In this document: in pieces, positions 40,042 to 49,283 of the stretch
Layout of the letters: every line of letters begins with the position of its first letter
Numbering within the stretch: position 1 is the stretch's first letter
NCBI GenBank assembly: GCA_965247735.1
Contig: CBDFHN010000002.1
Location: 4,821,582 to 4,885,581 of the forward strand
Direction of reading: 5' to 3'
From: JAOXRU01 sp965247735
GTDB taxonomy: Bacteria > Bacteroidota > Bacteroidia > Flavobacteriales > Flavobacteriaceae
DNA length: 64,000 nucleotides
Notes under the pieces: model-generated
What the model was told of the DNA's origin: nothing
Seen by the model: only the letters and a program-made list of their open reading frames with translations
The model's database searches: none
Translations under genes and position numbers: made by a program

Positions 40042-41001
40042 ATGAAAAAAAGCATTATACTATTTAGTTTATTAATGAGTACTTATATAGGTGTTGCGCA
40101 GCAAGATGCACAGTTTACACAATATATGTACAATACTATTACTGTTAATCCCGCTTATGCTGGTTCTAGAGGACAGTTAAGTCTTATGGGCTTGTATAGA
40201 ACACAATGGGTAGGTTTAGAAGGAGCTCCTAAAACGATGACTTTTAATGTGCATTCTCCAATTGAGAATAGTAATGTAGGATATGGACTTTCTATAATTA
40301 ATGATGTTATTGGAAACGGTGTTAATACAGAATCTTACTTTGATGGAACTATTTCTTATACAATAAAGACTTCTGATAAGGATAAATTATCTTTTGGTGT
40401 TAAGGTAGGTGGACATTTATTAAATGTTGATTATGATAAACTGCGTAGATTTGATGAAGAACCAATATCAGCACAGAATATAGATAATAAATTTTCACCA
40501 AATTTTGGTGCTGGTATTTATTTTCATAATCAAAAGTTTTATGTTGGACTTTCTATTCCTAATATGTTAGAAACAGAGCATTTTGATCGAAACAAAAATT
40601 CCAATAATACAGACGGTTCTGGAAACACAGTAAGTTATTTAGAGACCGAACGTATCAATTATTATTTAATAGCAGGTTATGTTTTTGATCTTAATCCTAA
40701 TTTAAAATTCAAACCAGCAATACTAACTAAGGCAGTATATGGTGCACCTTTACAAGTAGATATGTCAGCTAATTTGTTGTTTAATGATAAATTTAGTTTA
40801 GGAGCAGCCTATAGATTAGATGCTGCTGTAAGTGCACTCTTAGGTTTTCAGGTTACCGAAGGATTAATGATTGGTATGGCCTATGATAAAGAAGTAACTA
40901 ATTTGGGACAGCGGGAATACAATAGTGGTTCTTTTGAAGTTTTTCTTAGATTTGAACTTATTAAATCTGTTGAGAAGGTTATTTCTCCAAGATTCTTTTA
41001 A
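40042..41001 (+). CDS. PorP/SprF family T9SS membrane protein
   Basis: 319 aa from the ATG at 40042, which gives a proper signal peptide (MKKSIILFSLLMSTYIGVAQ). The frame is open 31 codons further up to an ATG at 39949, but that extension would bury the signal. The family pattern is clear: QDAQFTQYMYNTITVNPAYA, GLYRTQWVGLEGAPKTMTF, NVGYGLSIINDVIGNG, FGAGIYFHNQKFYVGLSIPN and a C-terminal beta barrel. SprF-type proteins are needed for secretion and surface attachment of their adjacent large type B adhesin. It follows the adhesin gene by about 125 bp and precedes the OmpA gene by 11 bp. Confidence 0.9.
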   Translation: MKKSIILFSLLMSTYIGVAQQDAQFTQYMYNTITVNPAYAGSRGQLSLMGLYRTQWVGLEGAPKTMTFNVHSPIENSNVGYGLSIINDVIGNGVNTESYFDGTISYTIKTSDKDKLSFGVKVGGHLLNVDYDKLRRFDEEPISAQNIDNKFSPNFGAGIYFHNQKFYVGLSIPNMLETEHFDRNKNSNNTDGSGNTVSYLETERINYYLIAGYVFDLNPNLKFKPAILTKAVYGAPLQVDMSANLLFNDKFSLGAAYRLDAAVSALLGFQVTEGLMIGMAYDKEVTNLGQREYNSGSFEVFLRFELIKSVEKVISPRFF

Positions 41002-41012
41002 AACTAACTACA

Positions 41013-42947
41013 ATGAAGGTTAATACGCTGTTATTTACATTTTTTGCTTTTTTCTTATTTTCATCTCAAACATATAGTCAAGAAAAAGGACTAAATAAAG
41101 GTGGAAATAATTATAAGAAATATGCTTTTAATCCAGCTATCGATATTTACGAACGTGTTGCAAAAAAGGGATTTAAATCTAAAGAATTGTTTACAAATCT
41201 TGGAAACTCGTATTATTATAATGCAGATTATAAAAATGCAGCCAAGTGGTATAAAGAGTTGTTTGTTTTAAAAGATACTGTAGCTCCAGAATTTTATTTT
41301 AGATATGCGCAGTGTTTAAAATCACTAGAAGAGTATAAAAAATCAGATGAGTTAATGCAGAAGTTTTTTGAATTAACAGCAACAGATTCTAGATCTAAGT
41401 TGTACAATTCTCAATCGGACTATTTGGATGTAATTACTGCTAATTCTGGAAGGTATGATGTTGCTCTTTTTGAGTACAATTCAAAATATTCAGATTTTGC
41501 ACCTTCATTTTATAAAGATGGACTTATTTTTTCTTCTAATAGAGATACAGGAAATCTATTTAGAGTTCGTCATAAGTGGAATAATAGAGCTTTTTTAGAC
41601 CTATATCAGTATTCGAAAGATAGTTTAGTAGAAGAAGTAGTACAACAAATAGGAGCTTTTAGAATAAAGAAATCTCATGAGTCTACTTCAGTAACAACCA
41701 AAGACGGAAATACGATTTATTTCACAAGAAATAATTTTGTAAAAAGAAGTTTTGGAGTTGATGAAAATGGGGTGACAAAACTTAAGATCTATACCGCCAA
41801 AAAAGTTGATGGGGAATGGGGTGAGATTTCAGAATTGCCTTTTAATAGTAATTCTTATTCTGTTGCACATCCTGCTTTAAGTAAGGATGAAAAGAAGTTG
41901 TATTTTGCTTCAGATATGCCAGGAACCAATGGGGAATCGGATATTTTTGTGGTTGATATTATTGGAGATGGTATATTTTCTGAACCTAAAAACCTTGGAG
42001 GTAAATTAAATACCGAAGCAAGAGAGACTTTTCCTTTTGTAAGTTCAGAAGGTATCTTGTATTTTTCTTCTGATGGTAGGCCAGGACTAGGAGGTTTAGA
42101 TGTCTATGGTGCTAAATTAAATTCGGATGATGTAGGAGTAGTATTAAACCTTGGAAGACCAATTAATGGTCCTAATGATGATTTTACCTATATAATTAAT
42201 GAAGAAACTAAAAAAGGATATTTTGCTTCTAACAGGCCAAATGGAGTTGGAGAAGATGATATTTATAGTTTTGTAGAGACAAAACCATTGCGTTTTGAGT
42301 GTATTCAGGATGTAACAGGTGTAATTAGGGATAAGGAGACCAATGCACCAGTTGCAGGTGCCGAAATTATTGTTGTTAACCAAAATAATGATGTGGTATC
42401 CACAACACTTAGTACTAGTTCTGGTGAATATGTTACAGAATTACAATGCGATCAAGGGAATTTTATTAGAGTTTCTCATAAAGAATATAATACTACAGAA
42501 CAATTTGTAAAAGCTTCTTTTGAAAATGCTAAAGTATTTGATTTCTATTTAGAACCTGTAGAAGTAGTAGCGGCAAAAGGATCAGATTTGGCATCGGTAT
42601 TAGAACTTGGAACCATATATTTTAATTTCGATTCGGATAAAATAAGAAACGATGCTAAGATAGAATTGGAAAAAATTGTTGCAGCTATGGAAAAATATCC
42701 AAGTCTTAAAATTGAAATTGGTTCGCATACAGACAGTACTGGTAATGACGATTACAACATGTACTTGTCAGAAAAAAGGGCAAAATCTACAGTTAATTAT
42801 ATTGTAAGCCAAGGAATAGATAGAACCCGGATTACAGGTAAGGGATATGGAGAATCTCAATTGCTTAATACCTGTGCTAATGGTGTTAGCTGTAGTGATA
42901 AAGAACATCAAAAAAATAGAAGATCAGAATTTATTATTGTAGAATAA
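41013..42947 (+). CDS. OmpA-family protein with TPR-like, PD40 and carboxypeptidase-regulatory-like domains
   Basis: 644 aa. Signal peptide (FFAFFLFSSQTYSQ). Order of domains: TPR-like helices at about 30-130 (LGNSYYYNADYKNAAKWYKE), PD40/WD40-like strands at about 150-420 (DGLIFSSNRDTG, KKLYFASDMPG, GILYFSSDGRPG, KGYFASNRPNG), a carboxypeptidase-regulatory-like beta domain at about 430-515 (GVIRDKETNAPVAGAEIIVV), and an OmpA peptidoglycan-binding domain at 531-644 (FNFDSDKIR, HTDSTGNDDYNMYLSEKRA, NRRSEFIIVE). This is the usual third member of adhesin-SprF-OmpA loci in flavobacteria and probably anchors the complex to the cell wall. Confidence 0.92.
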   Translation: MKVNTLLFTFFAFFLFSSQTYSQEKGLNKGGNNYKKYAFNPAIDIYERVAKKGFKSKELFTNLGNSYYYNADYKNAAKWYKELFVLKDTVAPEFYFRYAQCLKSLEEYKKSDELMQKFFELTATDSRSKLYNSQSDYLDVITANSGRYDVALFEYNSKYSDFAPSFYKDGLIFSSNRDTGNLFRVRHKWNNRAFLDLYQYSKDSLVEEVVQQIGAFRIKKSHESTSVTTKDGNTIYFTRNNFVKRSFGVDENGVTKLKIYTAKKVDGEWGEISELPFNSNSYSVAHPALSKDEKKLYFASDMPGTNGESDIFVVDIIGDGIFSEPKNLGGKLNTEARETFPFVSSEGILYFSSDGRPGLGGLDVYGAKLNSDDVGVVLNLGRPINGPNDDFTYIINEETKKGYFASNRPNGVGEDDIYSFVETKPLRFECIQDVTGVIRDKETNAPVAGAEIIVVNQNNDVVSTTLSTSSGEYVTELQCDQGNFIRVSHKEYNTTEQFVKASFENAKVFDFYLEPVEVVAAKGSDLASVLELGTIYFNFDSDKIRNDAKIELEKIVAAMEKYPSLKIEIGSHTDSTGNDDYNMYLSEKRAKSTVNYIVSQGIDRTRITGKGYGESQLLNTCANGVSCSDKEHQKNRRSEFIIVE

Positions 42948-43023
42948 ATATCTAAACATTCGAATAAGAATTCTATAAGAAATTAGGTTTTGTTGCTTAA
43001 GAAAAAGATTACATTTTTTTCTT

Positions 43024-43031
43024 TATATTTG
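43024..43031 (+). promoter_or_regulatory. -7 element and start hairpin of lectin gene 1
   Basis: TATATTTG fits TAnnTTTG. Right after it, CTTTCT (43033-43038) and AGAAAG (43045-43050) form a 6-bp hairpin at the likely transcript start. The ACTTTTRTTTAG upstream box found at other genes of this cluster is not seen here. Confidence 0.45.
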
Positions 43032-43104
43032 CCTTTCTTTAGACAGAAAGACGTATTGGCTAATTATGATTTTTAGCCTTTATCATTTATAAAAGGCAAC
43101 TATT

Positions 43105-44547
43105 TTGAAACCTCAAGTTTATATAAAAATATTTCTTTTCGGTATTATTTCGATTCAATTTGCGAATGCACAAGAGACTTTTAGAGATAATTTTAATTCA
43201 GTGTCCTATTCAAATAATAATGGAACTAAGGACTTTTTTGGTGCTTGGACAGAGTCAAACGAAACAACAAATCCTAGTGCTGGTAGAATTTTAATTACTT
43301 CTAATAAGCTTCGTTTTCGAAATTTGGATAATAGAAGAATCCAAAGAAGTTTCGATCTTTCAAATGTTGTATCAGCTACATTATCTTTTAATTTTGATAG
43401 ATTAGGTAGTACAAACGAGAGAATTAGGGTTGAACTATGGAATAATGCTACAAGTTCTTGGCAATTTACTGGGAATGCACCAACTACAGCTACTAGTGCA
43501 GATTCAGGTACATTTACCCATACTTTTACAACAGATCAAATTTCTCCAGCTTCTAAAATTCGATTGCGTACAGGAAGTAGTATTTGGGGGGGGAGTGAAG
43601 TGGTTACAATTGATAATTTGATAATAACGGCAGTGTATCCAGCTGCTCCAGTTATTACTGCAACAGGAAATCAACAATATTGTGTTGGAAACACAGTTGC
43701 AATAGTGGAGAGTATTACTATTACAGACGCAGATGATACTACATTAAGTTCAGCTTTTATACATATAGCAGATGGTTTTATTGCTGGAGAAGATTTATTA
43801 GTCCTTACTGGAAGTCATCCAGGTATAAGCCCATCTTGGGATGCTGTGGATGGTAAGTTAACATTAACAGGTGTTGCCACATTGGCTGCATATGAAGCTG
43901 CGATTGCTGCTGTACATTATTCTAGCAGCGGAATAAGTCCATCAGGAAATAGAAGTTTTTTGATTACTGTTGGTGATTTAAATGTATTACCAGTAACGAA
44001 TCATTTCTATGAATTTATACCAGCTATTGGAATTAGTTGGACTGCAGCAAGAGATGAGGCTGCCACTAGATCCTATTTTGGAGTGCAAGGGTACTTAGCT
44101 ACGCTTACTTCTCAGGCCGAATCTGATTATGCAAATGCACAAATATCAGGTGCTGGATGGATCGGTGCTAATGATGCAGCAGTAGAAGGTGTATGGAGAT
44201 GGGCTACAGGTCCAGAAGCAGGAATCAATTTTTGGAATGGATTGGCTGGAGGTAGTGTTGTACCAGGAGAATTTGCTTTTTGGAATACCTCAGAGCCAAA
44301 TAATGTAGGAAGCGGTGGAGAGGATTATGCCCATATCACAGATAGCGCCGTTGGAGTTAGTGGTTCTTGGAACGATTTACCTAATGCAGGAGGAGGAGGA
44401 GTATACCAAGCAAAAGGCTATGTAGTTGAATATGGAGGTATGGTTGATGATGCTGTATTAAGTGTTTTTGCTTCAACCACGGTTGCTATTTCCAAATGTA
44501 ACGTAATTACCAATAGAAGAATTACGTATAGAGTTAATAATGATTAG
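43105..44547 (+). CDS. Secreted C-type lectin protein 1 with ITNRxITYRV tail
   Basis: 480 aa. The start is a TTG (an in-frame stop lies five codons upstream); the signal peptide is MKPQVYIKIFLFGIISIQFA. Residues about 25-177 form a beta-sandwich-like domain shared by four proteins of this cluster. Residues about 181-291 are a cadherin-like repeat region (VESITITDADDTTLSSAFIH ... LTLTGVATLAAYEAAIAAVH). Residues 298-445 are a C-type lectin domain with the Ca/sugar-site motifs EPN (397-399) and WND (422-424), which suggests mannose-type binding. The last residues, VITNRRITYRVNND, match the ends of four neighbouring proteins; no known T9SS type A or B domain is present. It is very similar to the next gene from residue ~181 on. 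Confidence 0.85.
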   Translation: MKPQVYIKIFLFGIISIQFANAQETFRDNFNSVSYSNNNGTKDFFGAWTESNETTNPSAGRILITSNKLRFRNLDNRRIQRSFDLSNVVSATLSFNFDRLGSTNERIRVELWNNATSSWQFTGNAPTTATSADSGTFTHTFTTDQISPASKIRLRTGSSIWGGSEVVTIDNLIITAVYPAAPVITATGNQQYCVGNTVAIVESITITDADDTTLSSAFIHIADGFIAGEDLLVLTGSHPGISPSWDAVDGKLTLTGVATLAAYEAAIAAVHYSSSGISPSGNRSFLITVGDLNVLPVTNHFYEFIPAIGISWTAARDEAATRSYFGVQGYLATLTSQAESDYANAQISGAGWIGANDAAVEGVWRWATGPEAGINFWNGLAGGSVVPGEFAFWNTSEPNNVGSGGEDYAHITDSAVGVSGSWNDLPNAGGGGVYQAKGYVVEYGGMVDDAVLSVFASTTVAISKCNVITNRRITYRVNND

Positions 44548-44631
44548 TGAATTCTTAATTAGTAAATAAGATGTTTTTGTATCCTTCACATTGATAAAAC
44601 AAGTATTTACATGTTAAATTTATAGATACAC

Positions 44632-44670
44632 CACTTTTGTTTAGTTTGATGAGCAAAATTTAATATTTTG
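44632..44670 (+). promoter_or_regulatory. Cluster promoter upstream of lectin gene 2
   Basis: CACTTTTGTTTAG box, 21 nt from its last TTT (44640-44642) to TATTTTG (44664-44670). The same box and spacing occur at 46279, 49013 and 53320. The -7 here is one base shorter than TAnnTTTG. Confidence 0.55.
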
Positions 44671-44672
44671 GT

Positions 44673-44709
44673 GCTGTCTTAGGAAAAAATATATTTTTAT
44701 TAAGACAGC
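44673..44709 (+). promoter_or_regulatory. Transcript-start hairpin of lectin gene 2
   Basis: Perfect 9-bp stem GCTGTCTTA (44673-44681) with TAAGACAGC (44701-44709), enclosing a second A/T stem (AAAAAT / ATTTTT). It begins at about the expected transcription start and could protect the mRNA 5' end. Confidence 0.55.
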
Positions 44710-44728
44710 TAAACTAAATTTTACTTTT

Positions 44729-46162
44729 ATGTCTCGCTCTTCAAAAAACATTTGGCTCATTTGTCTAGTGATGATACATATGCCTATTTTTTTAATTTCA
44801 CAGAATGTAACTGAAGATTTTAGCTCTGGAAATTATAATGGAGGAACAAATTGGGGGACTGGTAATAATTGGATAGAAGCTAACGATGATGCTACACATA
44901 CTTCGGGCTATATTAGAAATCAAGGAAATCAATTGTATTTTAATTATATCTGGACAGAAAATATTAGAAGAGTAGCTGATTTATCAGCGGCTACTGCGGC
45001 TACTTTATCCCTAGATTGGCAAGCAATAGGATTAGATTTTAATGAGGCATTGCAGGTAGAGGTCTCAATTGACGGAACAATATTTACTTCATTAGGATCA
45101 ATTACAGGTACTACTGGGGCTTACACTACTGTTTCTTTTGATATTTCTGCTTTTATTTCTGCTGCTACTACAATCCGGTTTAGTAAGTTGAATCAAGATT
45201 GGGAAAGTGGAGAGATAGTATGGGTAGATAATATTGTAATAACAGTAGCAAATCCTATTGCACCGAGTATTACTGCAACAGGAAATCAACAATATTGTAT
45301 TGGAAACACAGTTGCAATAGTGGAGAGCATTACTATTACAGATGCGGATGATACTACATTAAATTCAGCTTTTATACATATAGCTAATGGTTTTATTGCT
45401 GGAGAAGATTTATTAGTCCTTACTGGAAGTCACCCAGGTATAACTCCATCTTGGGACGCTGTGGATGGTAAACTAACATTAACTGGTGTTGCCACATTGG
45501 CTGCATATGAAGCTGCAATTGCTGCTGTACATTATTCTAGTAGCGGAGTAAGTCCATCAGGAACTAGAAGTTTTTTGATTACTGTTGGTGATTTAAATGT
45601 GTTACCAGTCACCAATCATTTTTATGAATTTGTGCCTGATGTAGGTATTAGCTGGTCTGATGCAAGAGATGAGGCTGCTGGTAGATCTTATTTTGGTGTA
45701 CAGGGATATTTGGCTACACTTACTTCCCAAGTTGAATCTGATTATGCAAATGCACAAATATCAGGTGCTGGATGGATTGGTGCTAATGATGCAGTAGCAG
45801 AAGGTGTATGGAGATGGGTTACGGGTCCAGAAGCAGGTACCAATTTCTGGAATGGATTGGCAGGTGGTAGTGTTGTACCAGGAGAATTTGCTTTTTGGAA
45901 TACCTCAGAGCCAAATAATGTAGGAAGTGGTGGAGAGGATTATGCCCATATTACAGATAGCGCCGTTGGAGTTAGTGGTTCATGGAACGATTTGCCTAAT
46001 GCAGGAGGAGGAGGAGTATACCAAGCAAAAGGCTATGTAGTTGAATATGGAGGTATGGCTGGTGATGCTGTATTAAATGTTTTTGCAACAACCATGGTTA
46101 CCATTACTAGATGTAAGGTAATTACCAATAGAAGAATTACCTATAGAGTTAATAATGATTAG
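44729..46162 (+). CDS. Secreted C-type lectin protein 2 with ITNRxITYRV tail
   Basis: 477 aa. Signal peptide NIWLICLVMIHMPIFLISQ. The N-terminal beta-sandwich domain (about 25-172, NVTEDFSSGNYNGGTNWGTG ... ENIRRVADLSAATAATLSLD) is closer to the next gene than to lectin 1. The cadherin-like region and C-type lectin domain (EPN and WND motifs kept) are almost the same as in lectin 1. It ends KVITNRRITYRVNND. The mosaic similarity indicates recombination between neighbouring paralogues. Likely a surface or secreted carbohydrate-binding protein. Confidence 0.85.
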   Translation: MSRSSKNIWLICLVMIHMPIFLISQNVTEDFSSGNYNGGTNWGTGNNWIEANDDATHTSGYIRNQGNQLYFNYIWTENIRRVADLSAATAATLSLDWQAIGLDFNEALQVEVSIDGTIFTSLGSITGTTGAYTTVSFDISAFISAATTIRFSKLNQDWESGEIVWVDNIVITVANPIAPSITATGNQQYCIGNTVAIVESITITDADDTTLNSAFIHIANGFIAGEDLLVLTGSHPGITPSWDAVDGKLTLTGVATLAAYEAAIAAVHYSSSGVSPSGTRSFLITVGDLNVLPVTNHFYEFVPDVGISWSDARDEAAGRSYFGVQGYLATLTSQVESDYANAQISGAGWIGANDAVAEGVWRWVTGPEAGTNFWNGLAGGSVVPGEFAFWNTSEPNNVGSGGEDYAHITDSAVGVSGSWNDLPNAGGGGVYQAKGYVVEYGGMAGDAVLNVFATTMVTITRCKVITNRRITYRVNND

Positions 46163-46344
46163 TGAATTCTTAACTTGTAAATAAGATATTTCTATATCCT
46201 TCACATTGATAAAACAAGTATTTACATGTTAAATTTATTGATACACCACTTTTGTTTAGTTAGATGAGTAAAATTTAATATTTTGGTGCTGCCTTAGTAG
46301 AAAAAAATATTTTTATTAAGACAACTAAACTAAATTTTACTACT
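46163..46344. repeat. Duplicated intergenic unit, copy 2
   Basis: Near-copy of 44548-44728. The promoter box TTTTGTTTAG and TATTTTG (46279-46285) keep the 21-nt spacing; the start hairpin (TGCCTTA with TAAGACA, about 46290-46323) is weakened by two mismatches. Confidence 0.85.
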
Positions 46345-48228
46345 ATGCCTCACTCTCCAAAAAACATTTGGCTCATTTGTCTAGTGATAATACATATGCC
46401 TATTTTTTTAATTTCACAGAATGTAACTGAAAACTTTAACTCAGGCAATTATAATGGCGGTACAAATTGGGGAACTGGTAATAACTGGATAGAAACGGGT
46501 GATGATGATGATCATACTTCTGGCTATATTAGAAACCAAGGAAATGAACTGTATTTTGATTATATCTATGGCGAAAGTATCAGAAGAGTAGCCGATTTAT
46601 CTGCTGCTACTACTGCTATCTTAACATTAGATTGGCGAGCAATAGGGTTAGATGTTAATGAAGCGCTGCGGATAGAGGTTTCAATTGACGGAACAGCATT
46701 TGATTTTTTGGGATCTATTACTGGTACTACTGGAGGTTATGTTAGTGTTTCTTATGATATTTCTGCTTATGTTTCTGCTACTACAACAATACGGTTTCGT
46801 AAGTTAAATGAAAATTGGGAAAGTGGAGAGAGAGTGTTGGTCGATAATATTGTAATTACAATTGCGCAAGAAGATAATGATGGTGATGGTATTTTAGATT
46901 TGATTGATTTAGATGATGATAATGATGGAATTCCAGATGTAAACGAATATTGTTCTTCTGTTGAAGCTCCAAATTTACCTTCTAGTGATGTAGGAGTGGC
47001 TAGAACAATAACTTTTAGTCATACCGATACTGGATATTTGCAATTTGATTTTATGCAATTGGATAATTCTTTTCAATTTACGGTAAATGGAAATCCAATT
47101 CATTCAAAAATTCTACAGTTTGAAACAGGAGTATATAACCCAGCTACAGAAACATTTATAAGAACAGTTGTAGGAGATGTTATTATAAGCTCACCATGGG
47201 TAGTGAATAGTAATGGATTGCCAAGAGTTAGATTAATAATTAGCGAAGATGGTGAAGCATTGTTATATGGAACAAGATCTTCGGGATCAACAAGCTTAGA
47301 ATTGTTAAAAACTGATGGATTACCATTAAATGATATTCCATGGGTACCTTTAAGTGTCAACTCTTTTGTAATAACAAATCCTAATGGTCCGGGACCTGAA
47401 AGTTTAGTGGGATCTTTGTTTCTGAGTAATATTTGTGATACAGATGGGGATGGTGTTTCTAATAGATTTGATTTAGATGCTGATAATGATGGAATATTTG
47501 ATTTGGTAGAAAGCGGGGCATTAGCTGTTAGTGGTGCTAATGATGCTAATAATGATGGAATTATTGATGGTACTTCCCCGAATTTTGGAACTAATGGATT
47601 GCATAATGCTTTAGATGATGTAGAAACAACTAATCCTGTGTTGTTATATACTATAAAAGATAGCGATACTGATGGTATTTATGATCCATACGAGTTAGAT
47701 GCCGATAATGATACTTGCACAGATGTTTTGGAAGCAGGTTTTACAGATAGCAATTTAGATGGTATATTGGGTGGTAATCCTGTTTTGGTTGGAGTAAATG
47801 GATTGGTTACTTCTGGAACAGATGGGTATACTATACCCAATGATTTAGATGCAAATTCTATTTATGATTTTCAAGAAATGTTGATAGCTACCATAAATAC
47901 GAATCCTGTTGATTATAATGGATATCTTGGGGTAGATGCAATTCTTTCTGTAGTAGTTACAAATGTAGATGTCTATCAATGGCAAGTTAGTATCAATGGA
48001 GGAGTGAGTTTTACTAATATTAGTAATGGAATATCCTATAGTGGAGTAGCTACAAGCGTATTAACGGTTATTAATCCTATGATTGATAAAAATAATTATA
48101 GGTATAGAGTTATGATTGGTAATTATGCTAGTGCTTGTATTTCTTCAAATTCTTCCTCTGCTTTAATTAGTTTATTAGGAAGGCAAGTACTTACTAATAG
48201 AAATATTACATACAGAGTAAATCAATAA
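46345..48228 (+). CDS. Secreted thrombospondin type 3 protein with ITNRxITYRV-type tail
   Basis: 627 aa. Signal peptide NIWLICLVIIHMPIFLISQ and N-terminal beta-sandwich domain (about 25-172), closely related to lectin gene 2. Then a short thrombospondin type 3 stretch (DNDGDGILDLIDLDDDNDG, about 177-196), a beta-rich region of unknown type (about 205-360), a second group of Asp-rich calcium repeats (about 365-510, CDTDGDGVSNRFDLDADNDG) and an Ig-like domain (about 520-605, VYQWQVSINGGVSFTNIS). The tail is QVLTNRNITYRVNQ. No lectin domain. It replaces the lectin module of its neighbours with Ca2+-binding repeats while keeping both ends. Confidence 0.82.
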   Translation: MPHSPKNIWLICLVIIHMPIFLISQNVTENFNSGNYNGGTNWGTGNNWIETGDDDDHTSGYIRNQGNELYFDYIYGESIRRVADLSAATTAILTLDWRAIGLDVNEALRIEVSIDGTAFDFLGSITGTTGGYVSVSYDISAYVSATTTIRFRKLNENWESGERVLVDNIVITIAQEDNDGDGILDLIDLDDDNDGIPDVNEYCSSVEAPNLPSSDVGVARTITFSHTDTGYLQFDFMQLDNSFQFTVNGNPIHSKILQFETGVYNPATETFIRTVVGDVIISSPWVVNSNGLPRVRLIISEDGEALLYGTRSSGSTSLELLKTDGLPLNDIPWVPLSVNSFVITNPNGPGPESLVGSLFLSNICDTDGDGVSNRFDLDADNDGIFDLVESGALAVSGANDANNDGIIDGTSPNFGTNGLHNALDDVETTNPVLLYTIKDSDTDGIYDPYELDADNDTCTDVLEAGFTDSNLDGILGGNPVLVGVNGLVTSGTDGYTIPNDLDANSIYDFQEMLIATINTNPVDYNGYLGVDAILSVVVTNVDVYQWQVSINGGVSFTNISNGISYSGVATSVLTVINPMIDKNNYRYRVMIGNYASACISSNSSSALISLLGRQVLTNRNITYRVNQ

Positions 48229-48339
48229 TTATAGTAATACTTATATTTAATGATCTTTTTTCTTACTATCTTTAGGAGAGAAATGTATTTTAATAAATAA
48301 GTGCTTATTTTGCAACACTTGTTATAAGAAGAAAAATGT

Positions 48340-48918
48340 ATGAAAAAAGTGTTTTTTTGCATTGCTTTTTTGAATTTATTTGGTAGTTATCTATTTGCTC
48401 AAAACACATATTTGGATAATTTCAATACGATTTCCTATTCCAATAATAATGGTTCTCATAACTGGGCTACCAATTGGATAGAAACGGAACCCTATTCTGC
48501 TGATAATAATCCGTCTAATGGATATATTAGAATTACAGGAAACAGATTGCGATTTAGATTTATATGGACAGAGAGAATTCAACGAAGAGCAGATTTATCT
48601 GGCACTACTTCTGCCGTTCTTAGCTTTAACTGGCAAACACAGAGCCTTGAAAGTGGTGAGCGCCTAAGGATGCAGATTTCTACTTCAGGTACAGGAGGTT
48701 GGGTAACTCTGTTTGATTTTTCAGGTAGCTCAACTGGTGTTTTTTCTCAAGATATTTCATCGTATATATCAGCGACTACTACTATTCGTTTTCGGAAAAA
48801 TGGAGGAAATTGGAGTGATAATTCTGATACGGTATATATTGATAATTTTTTAATTACAGCTTCGCCAAAAACAGTTATTACAAACAGAAATATAACCTAT
48901 AGAGTAGATCCAAACTAA
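48340..48918 (+). CDS. Small secreted beta-sandwich protein with ITNRxITYRV-type tail
   Basis: 192 aa. Signal peptide MKKVFFCIAFLNLFGSYLFA. The only domain is the ~150-residue beta-sandwich seen at the N-terminus of its three neighbours (YLDNFNTISYSNNNGSHNW ... RADLSGTTSAVLSFNW ... TIRFRKNGGNWSDNSDTVYI), followed at once by TVITNRNITYRVDPN. This is the minimal architecture of the cluster: one domain plus the tail. The domain resembles carbohydrate-binding or MAM-like jelly rolls by strand pattern; that is an inference. Confidence 0.75.
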   Translation: MKKVFFCIAFLNLFGSYLFAQNTYLDNFNTISYSNNNGSHNWATNWIETEPYSADNNPSNGYIRITGNRLRFRFIWTERIQRRADLSGTTSAVLSFNWQTQSLESGERLRMQISTSGTGGWVTLFDFSGSSTGVFSQDISSYISATTTIRFRKNGGNWSDNSDTVYIDNFLITASPKTVITNRNITYRVDPN

Positions 48919-48981
48919 TACTTGTTTTATTGCTTCTCAAGCAGTATGTTAAGTTTCACAACAGAAATTAATTTCTACACA

Positions 48982-49020
48982 ACTTTTATTTAGCAGATTG
49001 ATGGTTTTAAAATATTTTTG
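48982..49020 (+). promoter_or_regulatory. Cluster promoter upstream of the 1213-aa protein
   Basis: ACTTTTATTTAG box (48982-48993), 21 nt from its last TTT to the -7 TATTTTTG (49013-49020), a full match to TAnnTTTG. Same arrangement as at 53320. Confidence 0.6.
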
Positions 49021-49056
49021 CTTTTGGTATTCTTTCTAACTAGAGAGTATCAAAAG
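49021..49056 (+). promoter_or_regulatory. Transcript-start hairpin of the 1213-aa protein
   Basis: 15-bp stem (49021-49035 with 49042-49056) with three G-T wobbles and a six-base loop, placed directly at the predicted transcription start. Confidence 0.6.
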
Positions 49057-49283
49057 AAAGATAAGTGATATTATCACAAATACTAACGTATAATTAACTA
49101 TGATCACGCGAAGATTTTGTCTTCGTAAAAAACAAACATATTCTTCAATTTTCAACCATTTATAGATAATGAATAGGGATATTTAGTTATATCATTTATT
49201 TGTAGATATTGGTTGTGCTACTAACTATAGCAAACATTTTATGAAGTATTTTTTTTTAGTGATTGTATAAGCTAACGAATAAA

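Larger units (their letters stand above)
44548..44728. repeat. Duplicated intergenic unit, copy 1
   Basis: The whole 181-bp spacer is nearly the same as 46163-46344, including TTCACATTGATAAAACAAG, the promoter box and the start hairpin. Together with the similar genes it shows duplication of a promoter-plus-gene unit. Confidence 0.85.
48919..49283. other. Leader region of the 1213-aa surface protein
   Basis: Contains the cluster promoter (48982-49020) and start hairpin (49021-49056), a small GTGATATTATCAC palindrome (49064-49076) and an otherwise featureless ~200-nt leader. A TTG-started extension of the gene (49263) is possible but less likely than the ATG at 49284. Confidence 0.5.
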
